Origin: Triplophysa rosa
Taxonomy: Eukaryota > Chordata > Actinopteri > Cypriniformes > Nemacheilidae
Assembly (NCBI RefSeq): GCF_024868665.1
Contig: NC_079914.1
Span: forward strand, 8,150,310-8,214,309
Reading direction: 5' to 3'
Length of the DNA: 64,000 bases
Both the position numbers and the translations under genes were made by a program. Positions within the stretch are counted from its first letter, which is position 1. Each line of letters begins with the position of its first letter. The notes under the pieces are model-generated. The model saw only the letters and a list, made by a program, of their open reading frames with translations, searched no databases and was not told where the DNA came from. Positions 41,501 through 49,151 of this stretch are shown here, one piece after another.

Positions 41501-44500
41501 AACGTGATTGTGGGAAAACACCACTCTGAAAAATCAGACAGTCTCGTAGGATGAATAATCAGACGCGTGAACCAGAAAACAGATGCCACTTATGTTTCAA
41601 TAACAGCAAATACACACATGCACTTTTTTGCTTTTAATAAGCGCATCTACTTAAAGGTCCAATGTGTAATTTTTTGGAGAATCTATTGACAGAAATGCTA
41701 TATAATATACATAACTATGTCTTCAGACCTTACATAATGAAGCGTTATGTTTTTATTACCTTAGAACGAGCTATTTCTATCTACATACACCGCGGGTCCC
41801 CTTGCATGTAATACGCCATATTGTTTCTACCGTAGCCCCAAAAGGACAAACTGCTCTGCAGAGCGCATTTCGTAAATAGTTTATCTCCTTCAGCAATGAA
41901 GCGAAACTTGATGACATCTTAGTCCTGTGTCAGCCACCGTACTGCTTCGAAAGGGAGGGGGTAGTGAGCCGTTGGTTGCAATTCGCAACCTCACCGCTAG
42001 ATGCCGCTAAATTTCGTAGACTGGAGCTTTAAAGGAATGTTGTATAATGCTACACTCAGCCTTATTGATTTGTGTTTTCAGTGGGCAGGACTGATGAGGC
42101 TTTGGCGTGTGCACTCACATACCTGTTGTTCCATGAAGAGGACGAGTTCATGACTGAGAATGTTGAATATTACAGGGAGATACTGGAACATGATGGCCAA
42201 CCTCGTAAGGTGAGATGCAGGATTATTATTTAACCCTCGTATGGTGTTCATGTTTTTGTTACTCAGTCAATGTTCACAGCGTTATTCGGTTGTTAAATCA
42301 ATACTGCCATGAAAATGTATGTAAATATGTTTACTTTTGCCTGTGGCATAACAAGCAAAATATATGGGTAACATTTGTCATATACCTCTGTTAATTCACA
42401 TTTATGGAAAAGGGTGCTAAATAACAATTTAGACATCATTTTTAATAGTTGTTCCAAACTCATAAATTGTACCTCCTTTTGGAACGCAAAAGGAGGTCCA
42501 GCAGGCTTGGATACGTCTTTCTATGTCTTTCAATACAAGACCCTTTGGTTTTTAGCTCATAACAACCGCATCAATTTCATCCCGCCCCACTGGGCAATGT
42601 TTCCATCTTTCTGGCCCGCTGTCACGTCTGATCGCCTAAATTCCTCCGAGACCTTGTTAACCCAGAGCCGAGATGCTGAAAGAAAAGCCCTCATATTGTG
42701 GGTAGAAAATTGACATAAAAATAGCCTGAAACAATCTGGGAGCTGTTTGCATTCGCGCCAAGGAGGGGAACGCAGAGCCGCAAATGCTACCGATCGTCAC
42801 GGTTTGGTAACATTTCAATTCCACGCTTTTCCGCTTTTAACTTTTCCTCCCAAGGGCACCAGGACTGTTATTAATTGCGGTCTCAACCAGCAGACAGAAC
42901 AAGCTGCTTTAAATGAGAGCCAGGTACCGGTAATAAAAATGCTGGAGAAGGTCAAGAGAAATGCGGCAGGTTACGAAACGACCTGGGCTCGATTTAAGAC
43001 CGTGACCGTATGCTTCGGGTGTCTTTATTTTGTTGAGCCACAAACAAAATGTTTGGTAGATAAAGAATTAGGGGACCGTAATTTTCCACATAGCGCAAGT
43101 AGGAAACATAACTGTGCGGCTAAAAGCCAAACTTGGCATTTGCACTGTACAACGGAACGATGGGATGATGTCATGATGATGTAATATTATTTTGCATAAT
43201 TCAGCAGTTCAAGCACTGTGCAGAAAATGTATTTATACCGTAGTGTGTTTGAATACTCGATTCTGTAATAATTGAATAAAAGTGGTTGATTTATTATAAA
43301 TAAATCGGTTACCAGAGGCTGGCCAAACGGTTTCTATTGATCTAATAATCTGATTCTGCACTCTTACACAGGAAGCTGAACAGTACCTGAGACGACACAA
43401 ACAGGAATCAGACCTGCTTCTGATTGGCAGCGACAACCTCGGTGTGCCCTACATTGAAGGGGTAGGTCAAAATTACAAACTCGGTGTTTGGTTTGTATTT
43501 ATAGGAGCAATAAAATATATATAGTGCAAAAAGTGTTGACTTTTATTGACATGGACATAATGTGTGTCAGTGTGTGCGCTCATGCCAGCTGACACAGGGA
43601 ACAGGTGGTCAGAATAGTTTAGATTAAATAATCGACATCGCCATCTTGTGGTAGACTTCTGAAACAAGAAAACAATTAAAAATGGTCTAATTGTTTGAGA
43701 GAAATAAAAAGAAAAATTGAAAATTATTTTTAAATTCGATGTAAAAGTGATAAAAAGTTTACAATAAAACCAGGACTGAGTTTATAGAGTTAAGTTTTGA
43801 TTTCATGTATGCATATAAATCAAATCACATACTTTTAATTAGTCTTTTAATTGCAGACTTTTAATTTGTCACTCTCCACAGAACTACTGGAGCAGTACAG
43901 GGGGTCGAGAAGATGCTAACAGGTACACAGTCTCTTATCATCGTCAGTTACCTGTGTGATCTTGTAAAGGTTTCTCCTCACGTCTCAAATACGTGTCTGT
44001 AGGATTCCTTCAGGTACAGATGGCTGGATGGACTATGTGCCGATTTCAGCAAAGAAGAACATTACGGCAGCTATAGCACAAGACCTTAGAGATGGTCATT
44101 TGAACTTTCAAACCTTCAAATCTACGTTTTGTAAATGTGTAAAACTTGCAAACCATGGTGAGGATTTTGTGTGTGTAGGAGGTCCATTGCTGTATGAGAA
44201 CGTGAGGCTCGTGCTGAACTCTCAAGCTTTGAATGGATCACAGAGGGTGGTTCTTGATGATGTCATCACTGATGACGAGTGCTCTGAGCTCAGTCATCTG
44301 GCACATGTGAGTCTCCTTATTACAATTAAATATATGCATTTAGGTGCACTTTGCTCTACCAGTTGAGCTACTTTTACTCAAAATACTGTGTATTTTGTAT
44401 TATAAGTAACATGTTTTATAAACTTAAACTTAAAATTAAAACAGCAATTGATGGACTGGGATGTGATATATAAATATTTGTAATATTGGCAGAGTGTCAC

Positions 44501-47264
44501 CGCAGCAGGTGACGGCTACAAGGGGAAAATGTCTCCCCACACACCCAATGAGAAATTTGAAGGAGCGACTGTATTGAAAACCTTAAAGGTAAGAGCATAC
44601 GTACTTTACAAAAAAAAATCTGTCATCATTTTCTCGCCCTCTTGTCATTTCAAACCTGTATGACTTTCTTTTTTCCGCAGAACACAGAAGAAGATATTCT
44701 GAAGAATGTTGCGGTACCCATTCACTTCTATTGTATGGACACAAATGGAAGTCAATGGGTACCGCCGTTGTTCGGTTACCAACATTCTTCAAAATATCTT
44801 CTTTTGTGTTCTGCAGAAAGGGTGAGTAAATGATGACAGAATTTTCATTTTTGGAGGAACTATCCCTTTAAATAGCTTTTCCAAAATCTAGTGGGCTGCC
44901 TTGTCTATCTGTCTTAATAATGGCTGGAATACACTACAAGACTTTTGCCCAGATTTTCTGTCTGGAGATGTTGCAGAAAGTCTGCGCCAGTCTACAGATT
45001 TGATCATATATTGTGTTCTATGCAAACGTTCAAAAAGTCTGCAAGTGTATGATGTCTAGTTTTTAAAAAAATCAATTCAGAAGTCTTGTAGTGTATTCCA
45101 GCCTTAACTTACCTATATTCACAACTGTAAGCCTACAATAATGATTTTATATGTTGTCAGTTTAACGTCATTTCATTTTGTTTTTTTAATCACGTTTGAT
45201 TGGACAAATAGTCACGCTCATGTCTTTACGCTTTTCACCTGCAGTATGGATATGAGGGACGTGTACCTTTAAAAAGTGCCCGCCTCTTTTATGACATCAG
45301 CGAGAAGGCCAGGAGTATCATCGAGTCATACTTCGTGCTCAATTCCACTCTGCATTTCTCATACACACATCTGGTGTGTAGGACAGCCATATCTGGTACG
45401 AGACCTCAATTCAGCTTAAACCACAGCTACAGTAGCTATTAAAGGTATAATTCACCCCAAAATAAAAATGATGTCATCATTCATTCTGTTTTTGACTCTT
45501 TCTTCTGTAAGACACAAAAGAAGATATTTTGAGAAATGTCGCAGTTGTTTTGTGTTCATACAATCGAAGTCAATGGGGGCCAATGTGGTTTGGTTACCAT
45601 TCTTCAAAATATCTTCTTTTGTGTTCTGCAGAAGAACGATAGTCATACAGGTTTGAACTGACACGAGGGTGAATAAATGATGACAGAATTTTGATATTTG
45701 GGTGAACTTTCCCTTTAAGTATACTGATACTCATATACTAATATTTTGAGGTTTATTGTGACATTAAAGGATGCTTGTGTGTACAGTTAACAGAATACTG
45801 AAATGCTGTTTTGTTAAAGCAGTGTTTGACTGTCATTTTTCTTTCGATAAAAGGGCAACAGGAATACAGGAACGACCTCAGCCACCCAATACATGCTGAT
45901 AACTGTCTTTTAGACCCAGAGGCCAATGAGTGCTGGAAAGAGCCACCTGCGTATACCTATCGAGACTACAGGTAAGATCTTTGTATACCTTAAAATCTGT
46001 TAACACTTTTCTGAGCGATCTGACTTATTATTGTGACCAATCAGATGATAAAATAAGCTAAAAAAAATGATATCTTAACATAAGCTTAATAAATTATCTT
46101 TCAGTGCTCTGCTCTACCTGAATGGAGATTTTGATGGCGGAGAATTCATTTTTACAGAAATGGATGCCAAAACTGTCACTGTAAGGAAATGTACATTTTT
46201 ATTTTATTATTATCTTTTGTCATACCCCACAGAGTTCATTATTTATAGATATGATGTTTCCTGTTGCAGGCCTCGGTTAAGCCCAGGTGCGGGCGGTTGG
46301 TCGGGTTCTCATCAGGCGGAGAGAATCCGCATGGCGTGCGTGCCGTCACTAGGGGGCAGCGATGCGCTGTGGCACTCTGGTTCACTTTAGACCCTCTCTA
46401 CAGGGAGCTGGTAAGATGTTTTTGCAACATTGTTTGATTGATTGTGATTTGCCATCATAAACGATCACACCTGAGGTTCCGTTTCAGTTTGCATTTAATG
46501 TTTATGGTCACATAACATCTGTTTATATGGAATGCAGAATTACATAATGCACAAGCCCGGAGCCACCGATACCTTCTTATACCTACTTATACAGAACTGT
46601 ATACCCACTAATGAGAGCTGTCAAACCGCCAAACCACTTCCCGTTCTCACAACACGGCGAAATAATGCCAATGCGAAATACATGACCAAACGCACTTTAT
46701 AAGGCCTTTCACCTGGTGCAATTCTGCACATGTGGCACACCGACCACTTTAAATAAATAAACAAAGAATGATGAAAGTGAAACCTAAAACATACATATTG
46801 TGAATTTAGTTAAGTTTCAGAGGACATATTTCAGAAGTCAGAATGAAAAAGTCAAAAAACTCCATTTATTTTAACTATACAGTACCCTGCAAGAACAGCT
46901 TGCAAGGAAACCATTGAACTTATGATGTCATAAACATGACCACCCACATATAGATCACACGCATGATGCCTGTTTGCTGTAGAGAAGCTTGGCTCGCCCA
47001 CTCATGGTAAGGTGGTGAAGGAAGTGTAAGACAGACACTATCATTCCTTTATGTGGGTTGTTTCATGCAAAGGAAGTGTTTACGTTAAACTTTAAAGGTA
47101 CAGCGACAAAAACATGATTTATGTGCAAGAACGTGCGAAATGGTCTGAAAACTGTTTCAATTGAATTGCAGGAGAGGCTTCAAGCGGACGAGGTGATTCA
47201 AGCTCTCGATCACGAGCACATGTGGGATCGCGACCTGCATATAAACCCAAAAGACGAGTTATAG
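8594..47264 (+). CDS. p3h2: prolyl 3-hydroxylase 2 (leprecan-like 1), 14 exons, 709 aa
   Basis: Exons: 8594-9010, 38108-38260, 38487-38676, 40949-41080, 42082-42209, 43372-43461, 43882-43922, 44003-44306, 44493-44588, 45245-45395, 45854-45971, 46105-46180, 46270-46410 and 47172-47264. All junctions are GT-AG and the 2130-nt frame is unbroken. Prolyl 3-hydroxylases act in the endoplasmic reticulum, converting collagen proline to 3-hydroxyproline with Fe(II), 2-oxoglutarate and O2; P3H2 favours basement-membrane collagen. A signal peptide occupies about residues 1-25. The N-terminal TPR-like half has four CxxxC motifs (C70/C74, C99/C103 and one each in exons 3 and 4). The dioxygenase domain shows the iron ligands H581-x-D583 and H653 and the 2-oxoglutarate-binding R663. 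The final KDEL is the ER-retention signal. Length is close to human P3H2 (about 708 aa). Oddities are a 29 kb first intron and a 41-nt exon 7. The claudin neighbour supports P3H2 over P3H1 or P3H3. Confidence 0.95.
9125..9350. repeat. dispersed TAATGGTTATAATGG-type repeat, copy 1
   Basis: P3H2 intron 1. The stretch holds the phrases TTTAATGGTTATAATGG, TGTATTGGTGGGACG and TTTTGTAATGGTTTTAATGG. The first two recur at about 9910-10000, so this is one copy of a dispersed element. Ends are not sharply defined. Confidence 0.45.
9905..10735. repeat. dispersed TAATGGTTATAATGG-type repeat, copy 2, split by an insertion
   Basis: The left part (9910-10048) matches the copy at 9125-9350. The right part (about 10618-10735) contains complementary words such as ACCATTTATAAAACCATTAA. 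The two parts are separated by the element at 10050-10618, so the older repeat was interrupted by a younger one. No coding potential. Confidence 0.4.
10050..10618. mobile_element. non-autonomous element with AAAGGGGTCATATG ends
   Basis: The left end reads TAAAGGGGTCATATGGTGCG and the right end CATATCACCCCCTTAAAA, which are imperfect inverted repeats. It lies inside an older repeat in P3H2 intron 1. Short open frames on both strands are not conserved-looking. The superfamily is not assignable by eye because target duplications are unclear. Confidence 0.55.
11870..12480. repeat. degenerate repeat region (TACGAATT and TTTACAGT types)
   Basis: At about 11890-12260 there are partly inverted words such as GAGGTAACTAATTCACACGAA and ACACGAATTAGCCACCTCAT, with GGTTTAGGGGTGGGGTTAGG between them. 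From 12270 to 12480 runs of the TAAAATTACAGTTTTT type follow, related to the 21713-22390 array. No gene is seen in this part of P3H2 intron 1. Confidence 0.45.
12481..13924. other. P3H2 intron 1, no definable feature
   Basis: The sequence is unique-looking and carries no recognisable repeat ends. Overlapping short frames on both strands at about 12855-13640 have no protein-like features or splice context and are most likely chance. Confidence 0.4.
13925..14374. mobile_element. non-autonomous DNA element with GTGACCCTGGACC inverted ends
   Basis: The terminal inverted repeats are about 30 bp: GTGACCCTGGACCGCAAAAC plus CAGTCATAA on the left, with the complement at 14343-14373 differing at one or two positions. 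The right half carries the minisatellite listed at 14236-14330. It is a common teleost transposon-derived repeat with no transposase. Confidence 0.8.
14236..14330. repeat. ACCAGCTTAAACCAGCATATG minisatellite
   Basis: Variant units of about 10-20 bp built on ACCAGCTTA and ACCAGCATATG repeat five to seven times. The array lies inside the inverted-repeat element at 13925-14374, so it is either part of that element or expanded within it. Confidence 0.7.
14375..15510. other. P3H2 intron 1, no definable feature
   Basis: Two overlapping + frames at 14527-14852 are open for 75 and 95 codons but lack any recognisable motif or splice partner. I see no complete transposon or RNA gene here. Confidence 0.4.
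15515..15590. repeat. GTGGTTGCTAGGG minisatellite
   Basis: Three to four imperfect copies of GGTGGTTGCTAGGG or GAGTGGTTGCTAGGG occur in tandem. It is a short minisatellite of a kind common in teleost introns. Confidence 0.65.
15903..16678. mobile_element. hAT-type non-autonomous element with perfect 8-bp duplication
   Basis: The ends are TAGGGCTGTG and CACAGCCCTA. The flanks carry a perfect 8-bp target duplication, TGGTCCAG, at 15895-15902 and 16679-16686. The interior near both ends is rich in ATCGATA and GATACGATA words that form further inverted complementarity. At 776 bp with no transposase frame it is a deletion derivative. A related element with TAGGGCTGGG ends is at 24831-25255. Confidence 0.88.
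16687..19043. other. P3H2 intron 1, no definable feature
   Basis: Only short frames with no protein-like character occur. I see no complete repeat boundaries. The stretch at 17800-17990 has loose similarity to the ACCAGC minisatellites but no regular period. Confidence 0.4.
19044..19200 (+). repeat. tRNA-derived SINE copy
   Basis: A tRNA-like head with A-box TAGCTTAGTTGGTAGAG and a perfect pol III B box GGTTCGATTCC at about 19094-19104 is followed by a spacer and the fish SINE tail TTTGGATAAAAGCGTCTGCC. It is better preserved than the copies at 2241-2396 and 55864-55950. It lies sense to P3H2 within intron 1. Confidence 0.85.
20501..20878. mobile_element. fold-back MITE of the GGATAGTTCACCC family
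   Basis: The left end reads GTGACAGTTCACCC and the right end GGGGTAAACCGTTCCTTTAA. Inner arms with GATGAACACAGAGAAA and its complement form a long hairpin around CCATTGACTACTATAGTAGG. It is the first full-length copy of a family repeated through the window (23405, 24516, 44611, 45440, 52379, 55022, 60956, 61450). Confidence 0.8.
21713..22390. repeat. 199-bp tandem duplication, about three units
   Basis: The phrase CGCTGACTATAGGAGTGAAA (TGCTGACTATAGG in unit 1) begins at about 21722, 21921 and 22120, a period of 199 bp. Units 1 and 2 are almost identical over their full length, including the poly-A run and GGACCGCGGATTGCACTG; unit 3 diverges after about 40 bp. The unit contains TTTACAG/CTGTAAA palindromes of transposon type. 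A recent local duplication inside P3H2 intron 1 is the simplest reading. Confidence 0.85.
22437..22510. repeat. fold-back family fragment (left arm)
   Basis: GGGAAAGTTCACCCAAAAAC is followed by TTACTTACCCTCATCATACC, matching the left arm of the GGATAGTTCACCC family; the right arm is missing. Confidence 0.6.
22710..22850. repeat. short tandem repeat, unit about 46-53 bp
   Basis: GGCCAACCAGAATCAAGATA starts three successive units (CCAGAA at 22732, 22785 and 22831), each with the segment CGTCTTTTTTTGGTCCTTKG between. The flanking DNA at 22600-22710 is GC-richer than the intron average. Nothing suggests coding. Confidence 0.75.
23405..23582. repeat. fold-back family fragment (central hairpin)
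   Basis: The central module AACACAAAAGAAGATATTTT, then GTGTCCATA...GTCAATG, then the complementary CAAAATAACTTATTTTGTGT is present without the family's terminal TTCACCC sequences. Confidence 0.65.
24516..24773. mobile_element. fold-back MITE of the GGATAGTTCACCC family
   Basis: Both ends are intact: AAAGGGATAGTTCACCCC on the left and ACTGTCCCTTTAAG on the right, with the TGACAGAATTTTGATTTTTG segment. The centre holds CACAAAAGAAGGTTGACAAC around CCATTGACTACCATTGTATGG. Confidence 0.8.
24831..25255. mobile_element. hAT-type non-autonomous element (TAGGGCTGGGCGATAT ends)
   Basis: The left end TAGGGCTGGGCGATATG and the right end ATATTGCCCAGCCCTT are inverted repeats. Flanking 8-mers GATCATTT (24823-24830) and GATCATCT (25256-25263) agree at seven of eight positions, fitting a hAT target duplication. 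It is 425 bp with no transposase frame. Confidence 0.78.
25256..27312. other. P3H2 intron 1, no definable feature
   Basis: AT-rich sequence with short frames only. I find no repeat ends, RNA gene or splice-bounded coding exon. Confidence 0.4.
27313..27690 (+). mobile_element. AAAGGWCCAGTGTGTAA element, copy 1
   Basis: The ends are AAAGGACCAGTGTATGAAAT and ATTACACACTGGACCTTT, near-perfect inverted repeats. The interior contains TGGTGAGGTTGCGAATT, a C-rich run, CACTACGGTGGCTGACAC, GGGGACCCGCGGTGTATG and AGCTCATTCTAAGGTAATAA. Two further copies are in P3H2 introns at 36253-36613 (same strand) and 41653-42031 (opposite strand). No coding capacity. Confidence 0.85.
28300..28312 (-). promoter_or_regulatory. 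DR1 nuclear-receptor-like site
   Basis: TGACCTTTGAACT is, on the minus strand, AGTTCA-A-AGGTCA, a direct repeat with 1-bp spacing of the type bound by HNF4 or PPAR-RXR. It lies in a repeat-free, moderately GC-rich part of P3H2 intron 1 (about 28200-28520). A 12-of-12 half-site match is unlikely but not negligible by chance over 64 kb; function is unproven. Confidence 0.3.
29040..29170. repeat. AT-rich stretch with a 65-bp direct duplication
   Basis: AAAAGCTATTTTAAAATATT starts at about 29050 and again at 29115, embedded in AAAATTAACAAAAATTAA-type sequence. Low complexity, no gene. Confidence 0.6.
29714..29862. repeat. fold-back family fragment (right arm)
   Basis: GTCAATGGGCCAGTGTTGTT, then ACATTCTTCAAAATATCTTC and ATGAGGGTGAATAAATTATT, is the right half of the GGATAGTTCACCC family; the left half is absent. 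Confidence 0.6.
29863..31587. other. P3H2 intron 1, no definable feature
   Basis: A less AT-rich patch at about 29930-30180 is repeat-free and could be a conserved non-coding element, but nothing in it is diagnostic. Otherwise ordinary intronic sequence. Confidence 0.35.
31588..31804. mobile_element. GGCCCGGTTTCACAGACA fold-back element
   Basis: The left end GGCCCGGTTTCACAGACAAG and the right end TGTCTGCGAAAACGGCC are imperfect inverted repeats, and the words TTAAGGC / GACTAAAA / CTTAAACTAA follow in mirrored order. A short non-coding element. Confidence 0.7.
32174..32422. mobile_element. TTAAAGCTACAATCTGTAAC inverted-repeat element
   Basis: The ends TTAAAGCTACAATCTGTAAC and GTTACAGATTGCAGCTTTAA match at 19 of 20 positions as inverted repeats. 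The interior (ACCAGAACCAGTTTTTGAGC and a TAGAGAGG motif) has no frame. Short MITE in P3H2 intron 1. Confidence 0.82.
32900..32985. repeat. GCGCTATATAAATAAA-type dispersed repeat tail
   Basis: AAAGCTGCTTTGGAACAATG, then GTGAAAAGCGCTATATAAAT and an AAAT/GAATTGAA-rich end, is a sequence repeated widely in teleost genomes as the end of a retroposon. Family assignment is from memory and not certain. Confidence 0.45.
33080..34920. other. P3H2 intron 1, no definable feature
   Basis: Several overlapping short frames on both strands between 33250 and 34510 lack splice context and known motifs. No repeat ends are apparent. Confidence 0.35.
35001..36188. mobile_element. hAT-type element (CAGGGGTTCCCAA ends) hosting a nested insertion
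   Basis: The left end CAGGGGTTCCCAAATTTTCA and the right end TTTTGGGGACCCCTG are inverted repeats of the common vertebrate hAT type. Flanking 8-mers GTCTAGAC (34993-35000) and GTCTAGAG (36189-36196) agree at seven of eight positions. Subtracting the nested element (490 bp plus 8) leaves about 690 bp. Two open stretches of about 74 codons (34947-35171, 35219-35443) carry no recognisable transposase motif, so it is non-autonomous. Confidence 0.85.
35568..36057. mobile_element. nested hAT-type MITE with perfect TTTGTTAC duplication
   Basis: The ends CAGTGTTGGGTAAGTTACT and AGCTACACCCAACACTG are inverted repeats, and the arms continue with TAATTA-rich complementary sequence. A perfect 8-bp target duplication, TTTGTTAC, lies at 35560-35567 and 36058-36065. 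It sits wholly inside the element at 35001-36188 and so is younger than it. Confidence 0.9.
36253..36613 (+). mobile_element. AAAGGWCCAGTGTGTAA element, copy 2
   Basis: AAAGGTACAGTGTATAAAAA at the left and ATTACACGCTGGTCCTTT at the right. The interior matches copy 1 (TGGTGAGGTTGCGAATT, CACTACGGTGGCTGACAC, GGGGACCCGCGGTGTATG) with a short internal deletion. Same orientation as copy 1, 8.9 kb away. Confidence 0.85.
36614..38107. other. end of P3H2 intron 1, no definable feature
   Basis: Repeat-poor sequence up to the exon 2 acceptor at 38107. Short frames only. Confidence 0.35.
39175..39430. repeat. A-rich low-complexity tract
   Basis: AAAATAAAAA-type sequence with repeated AAACTAAA and AAAATAAA words in P3H2 intron 3. 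No structure beyond simple composition. Confidence 0.7.
40540..40900. repeat. AT-rich low-complexity tract
   Basis: TTAATAAA / ATTAATTA-rich sequence just before P3H2 exon 4. No coding or RNA feature. Confidence 0.6.
41653..42031 (-). mobile_element. AAAGGWCCAGTGTGTAA element, copy 3 (reverse)
   Basis: Begins AAAGGTCCAATGTGTAATTT and ends with CTGGAGCTTTAAA. The interior reads as the reverse complement of copies 1 and 2 (CACCGCGGGTCCCCTTGCAT; CAATTCGCAACCTCACC). It lies in P3H2 intron 4 and its right end is only 50 bp from the exon 5 acceptor at 42081. Confidence 0.85.
42375..43184 (+). other. unusually open, repeat-free stretch in P3H2 intron 5
   Basis: One + strand frame from 42375 to 43184 is interrupted only by the stop at 42711-42713, giving 112 codons and then about 157 codons. 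The base composition is more balanced than neighbouring introns and there are no recognisable repeat ends. The translation shows no motif, signal peptide or membrane segment that I recognise. It could be a decayed retroposed cDNA or a conserved regulatory element that happens to lack stops. Confidence 0.3.
44611..44871. mobile_element. fold-back MITE of the GGATAGTTCACCC family
   Basis: Left arm TCTGTCATCATTTTCTCGCC, centre with GTACCCATTCACTTCTATTG, right end GATGACAGAATTTTCATTTT then GGAACTATCCCTTTAA. It starts about 20 bp after the P3H2 exon 9 donor, so the first few bases of the left end may be lost. Confidence 0.78.
45440..45719. mobile_element. fold-back MITE of the GGATAGTTCACCC family
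   Basis: Complete ends AAAGGTATAATTCACCCC and GGGTGAACTTTCCCTTTAAG. The inner arms ACACAAAAGAAGATATTTTG and CAAAATATCTTCTTTTGTGT are perfect complements. It begins 45 bp after the P3H2 exon 10 donor. Confidence 0.85.
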
Positions 47265-48290
47265 TCCGACAACCAGCGGGAGACAAAGCACAGGGTTCAT
47301 GTCAATACCTATTTATTGAATGATCAAAATGATTTTATTTTTTTACTGTTTGATGTGATGGTGTTTTTTTGTTTGTTTGTTTGTCTGGGTGAATATTATT
47401 ATTTAGACCTCACGGTTTCAGTCACATTGTGATTTGCATTGCAACTACTAGCTTTCATCCTTTAAAAGAAACAGGGAGGAAAATAAATACAAATGACATT
47501 ATTATTAATCAGAATCAGAAGAGCTTTATTGCCAAGTGTGCTTGCACACACAAGGAATTTTCTTTGGTGTTGGAAGCTTCTAGTACACACATTCAACACA
47601 ATGACAATACAATATAATAAGATTTACAGTCTAAAAGATTCTAAAAGATGCATATATAAAATAATATTATTATGAAAGAGTGAATTGATCATATTTATAC
47701 TCTTTAGAAATCTTTAATTTTCAACTTTATTAAACTAGACATTATTCAAGAAACCGAACGAAACAGACTATGAAACAATGAAAATTTGCACAGTTTTATA
47801 TTTACTGTACATACGTATAAGATTGAAGTAGCTGTCGGTTTATTTCCTTTGCCTTTAATGTAGTTTTAATAGATCACTGTGATTTATTCTGTCACACTGC
47901 AGTGCTTTCACGTTTTTATTTATCTCATGCTTCAAAACCATGGGAATAGATGACTGTTTACAGATTATGGTGTGGTTTCATCATAGACGCCGTGATAACA
48001 GGCGTCAGCTTTATGTATTAGGAACCTTTTTTTATAAAAGATTCTATTTGTTCCTGTTTCAGGGAATTTGAATTTAAATGTGGCATAAAATTCCTTTCCT
48101 TTCAAATCTATCGACTTCCACGTCTGCAATGCGTACTGCACTGACCTGTTTGAAATGAATTATGTCTGCTGTTACAGTTTCGAGGAAGGAGGATGGCCAC
48201 TGTTTGTCACTGATATTTAATGATAAAAGTATTTATGCTTTTCTGTAATGCAAAACAATGTTTGCGTTTTTAAATTAAATACTGAAATAT
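47265..48290 (+). terminator. P3H2 3' UTR with candidate poly(A) signal
   Basis: Downstream of the stop at 47262-47264 the sequence is AT-rich. The best late signal is ATTAAA at 48274-48279; an AATAAA near 47482 could give a short form. No other gene starts here before 49152. Confidence 0.4.
47500..47640. repeat. dispersed repeat (AGAGCTTTATTGCCAAGTGT type)
   Basis: CAGAATCAGAAGAGCTTTAT then TGCTTGCACACACAAGGAAT is a string I recognise as recurrent in teleost genomic and UTR sequence. It lies in the P3H2 3' UTR. Family and orientation are not certain. Confidence 0.45.
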
Positions 48291-49151
48291 ATCTGCCTGC
48301 GTTCATTTCATTTACACAAAATGTGTTACATAGTTTGTTTTTTGTTTCAGTCTGATGTTGGTGTTAACTTTTAAACCGTGGTTAGGTTTGCCCTAATGTT
48401 GCGACCGCATCCCAGCCTGCATCACTGCGCTTCTTCACCTGAAAGTCATATCTGTCTATCAAATCTTCTCTGCTTCTACAGTAAACTGAAAGTGTGGTTT
48501 GAGATGTCATGATCTGTGTTGTGTGTTCAGCTGTGATGATCGCGTGTACCTGACCTGCTTTCATAATTCTACTGTATTGCATGTTGCTTCAAAGTGATTC
48601 TCACGCTTTTTGCTCCCACTTGTGAAGCGGTAAGTGTATTTTAAAATTTGTTTTAATTTGTTGGCAAAATCTTGCGTACTTTGCCAACACAGTGATATTT
48701 ACCATGTAAAGTGCTTTTTTAATTTTATTATTATTTGTTTAATATTATTGTTTTGCTTTTTTTATTTAAATATATATATTTTTTGCTGAAGCTCTATTTA
48801 GGTTAACTTCAACTGAACACACATAGTGGACTTTAATGTTCTTCAGGAAAACAACACAAAAGCATTTTTTGGAATCATGGTCTCAGGAGCCCAGTGTAAT
48901 TTCTGACACCTCAAACACATGACCACACAGGAACCGGCATACAACAGACTTCAAGAGAATTAACCATTGTGAGCATATGAGGAAGCTTCATGCATTCTCA
49001 TTTAAAGACTCATTTAAAGGTGCTGTTGTGTCCCTTTGTTCATTTACAGTTTTAACTCTGTTCTTTAACATATTCACATGTTCTTTATTATTGTTCAGAC
49101 AGGATTTACAGTAAGGGATTAGTTGTTTACAGATTACACTTTGCTTTAGGC
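48291..49151. other. intergenic between P3H2 and the Ig-domain gene
   Basis: No repeat ends or coding exons recognised. The last part, just before 49152, must contain the Ig gene promoter; no clear TATA box is seen. Confidence 0.4.
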
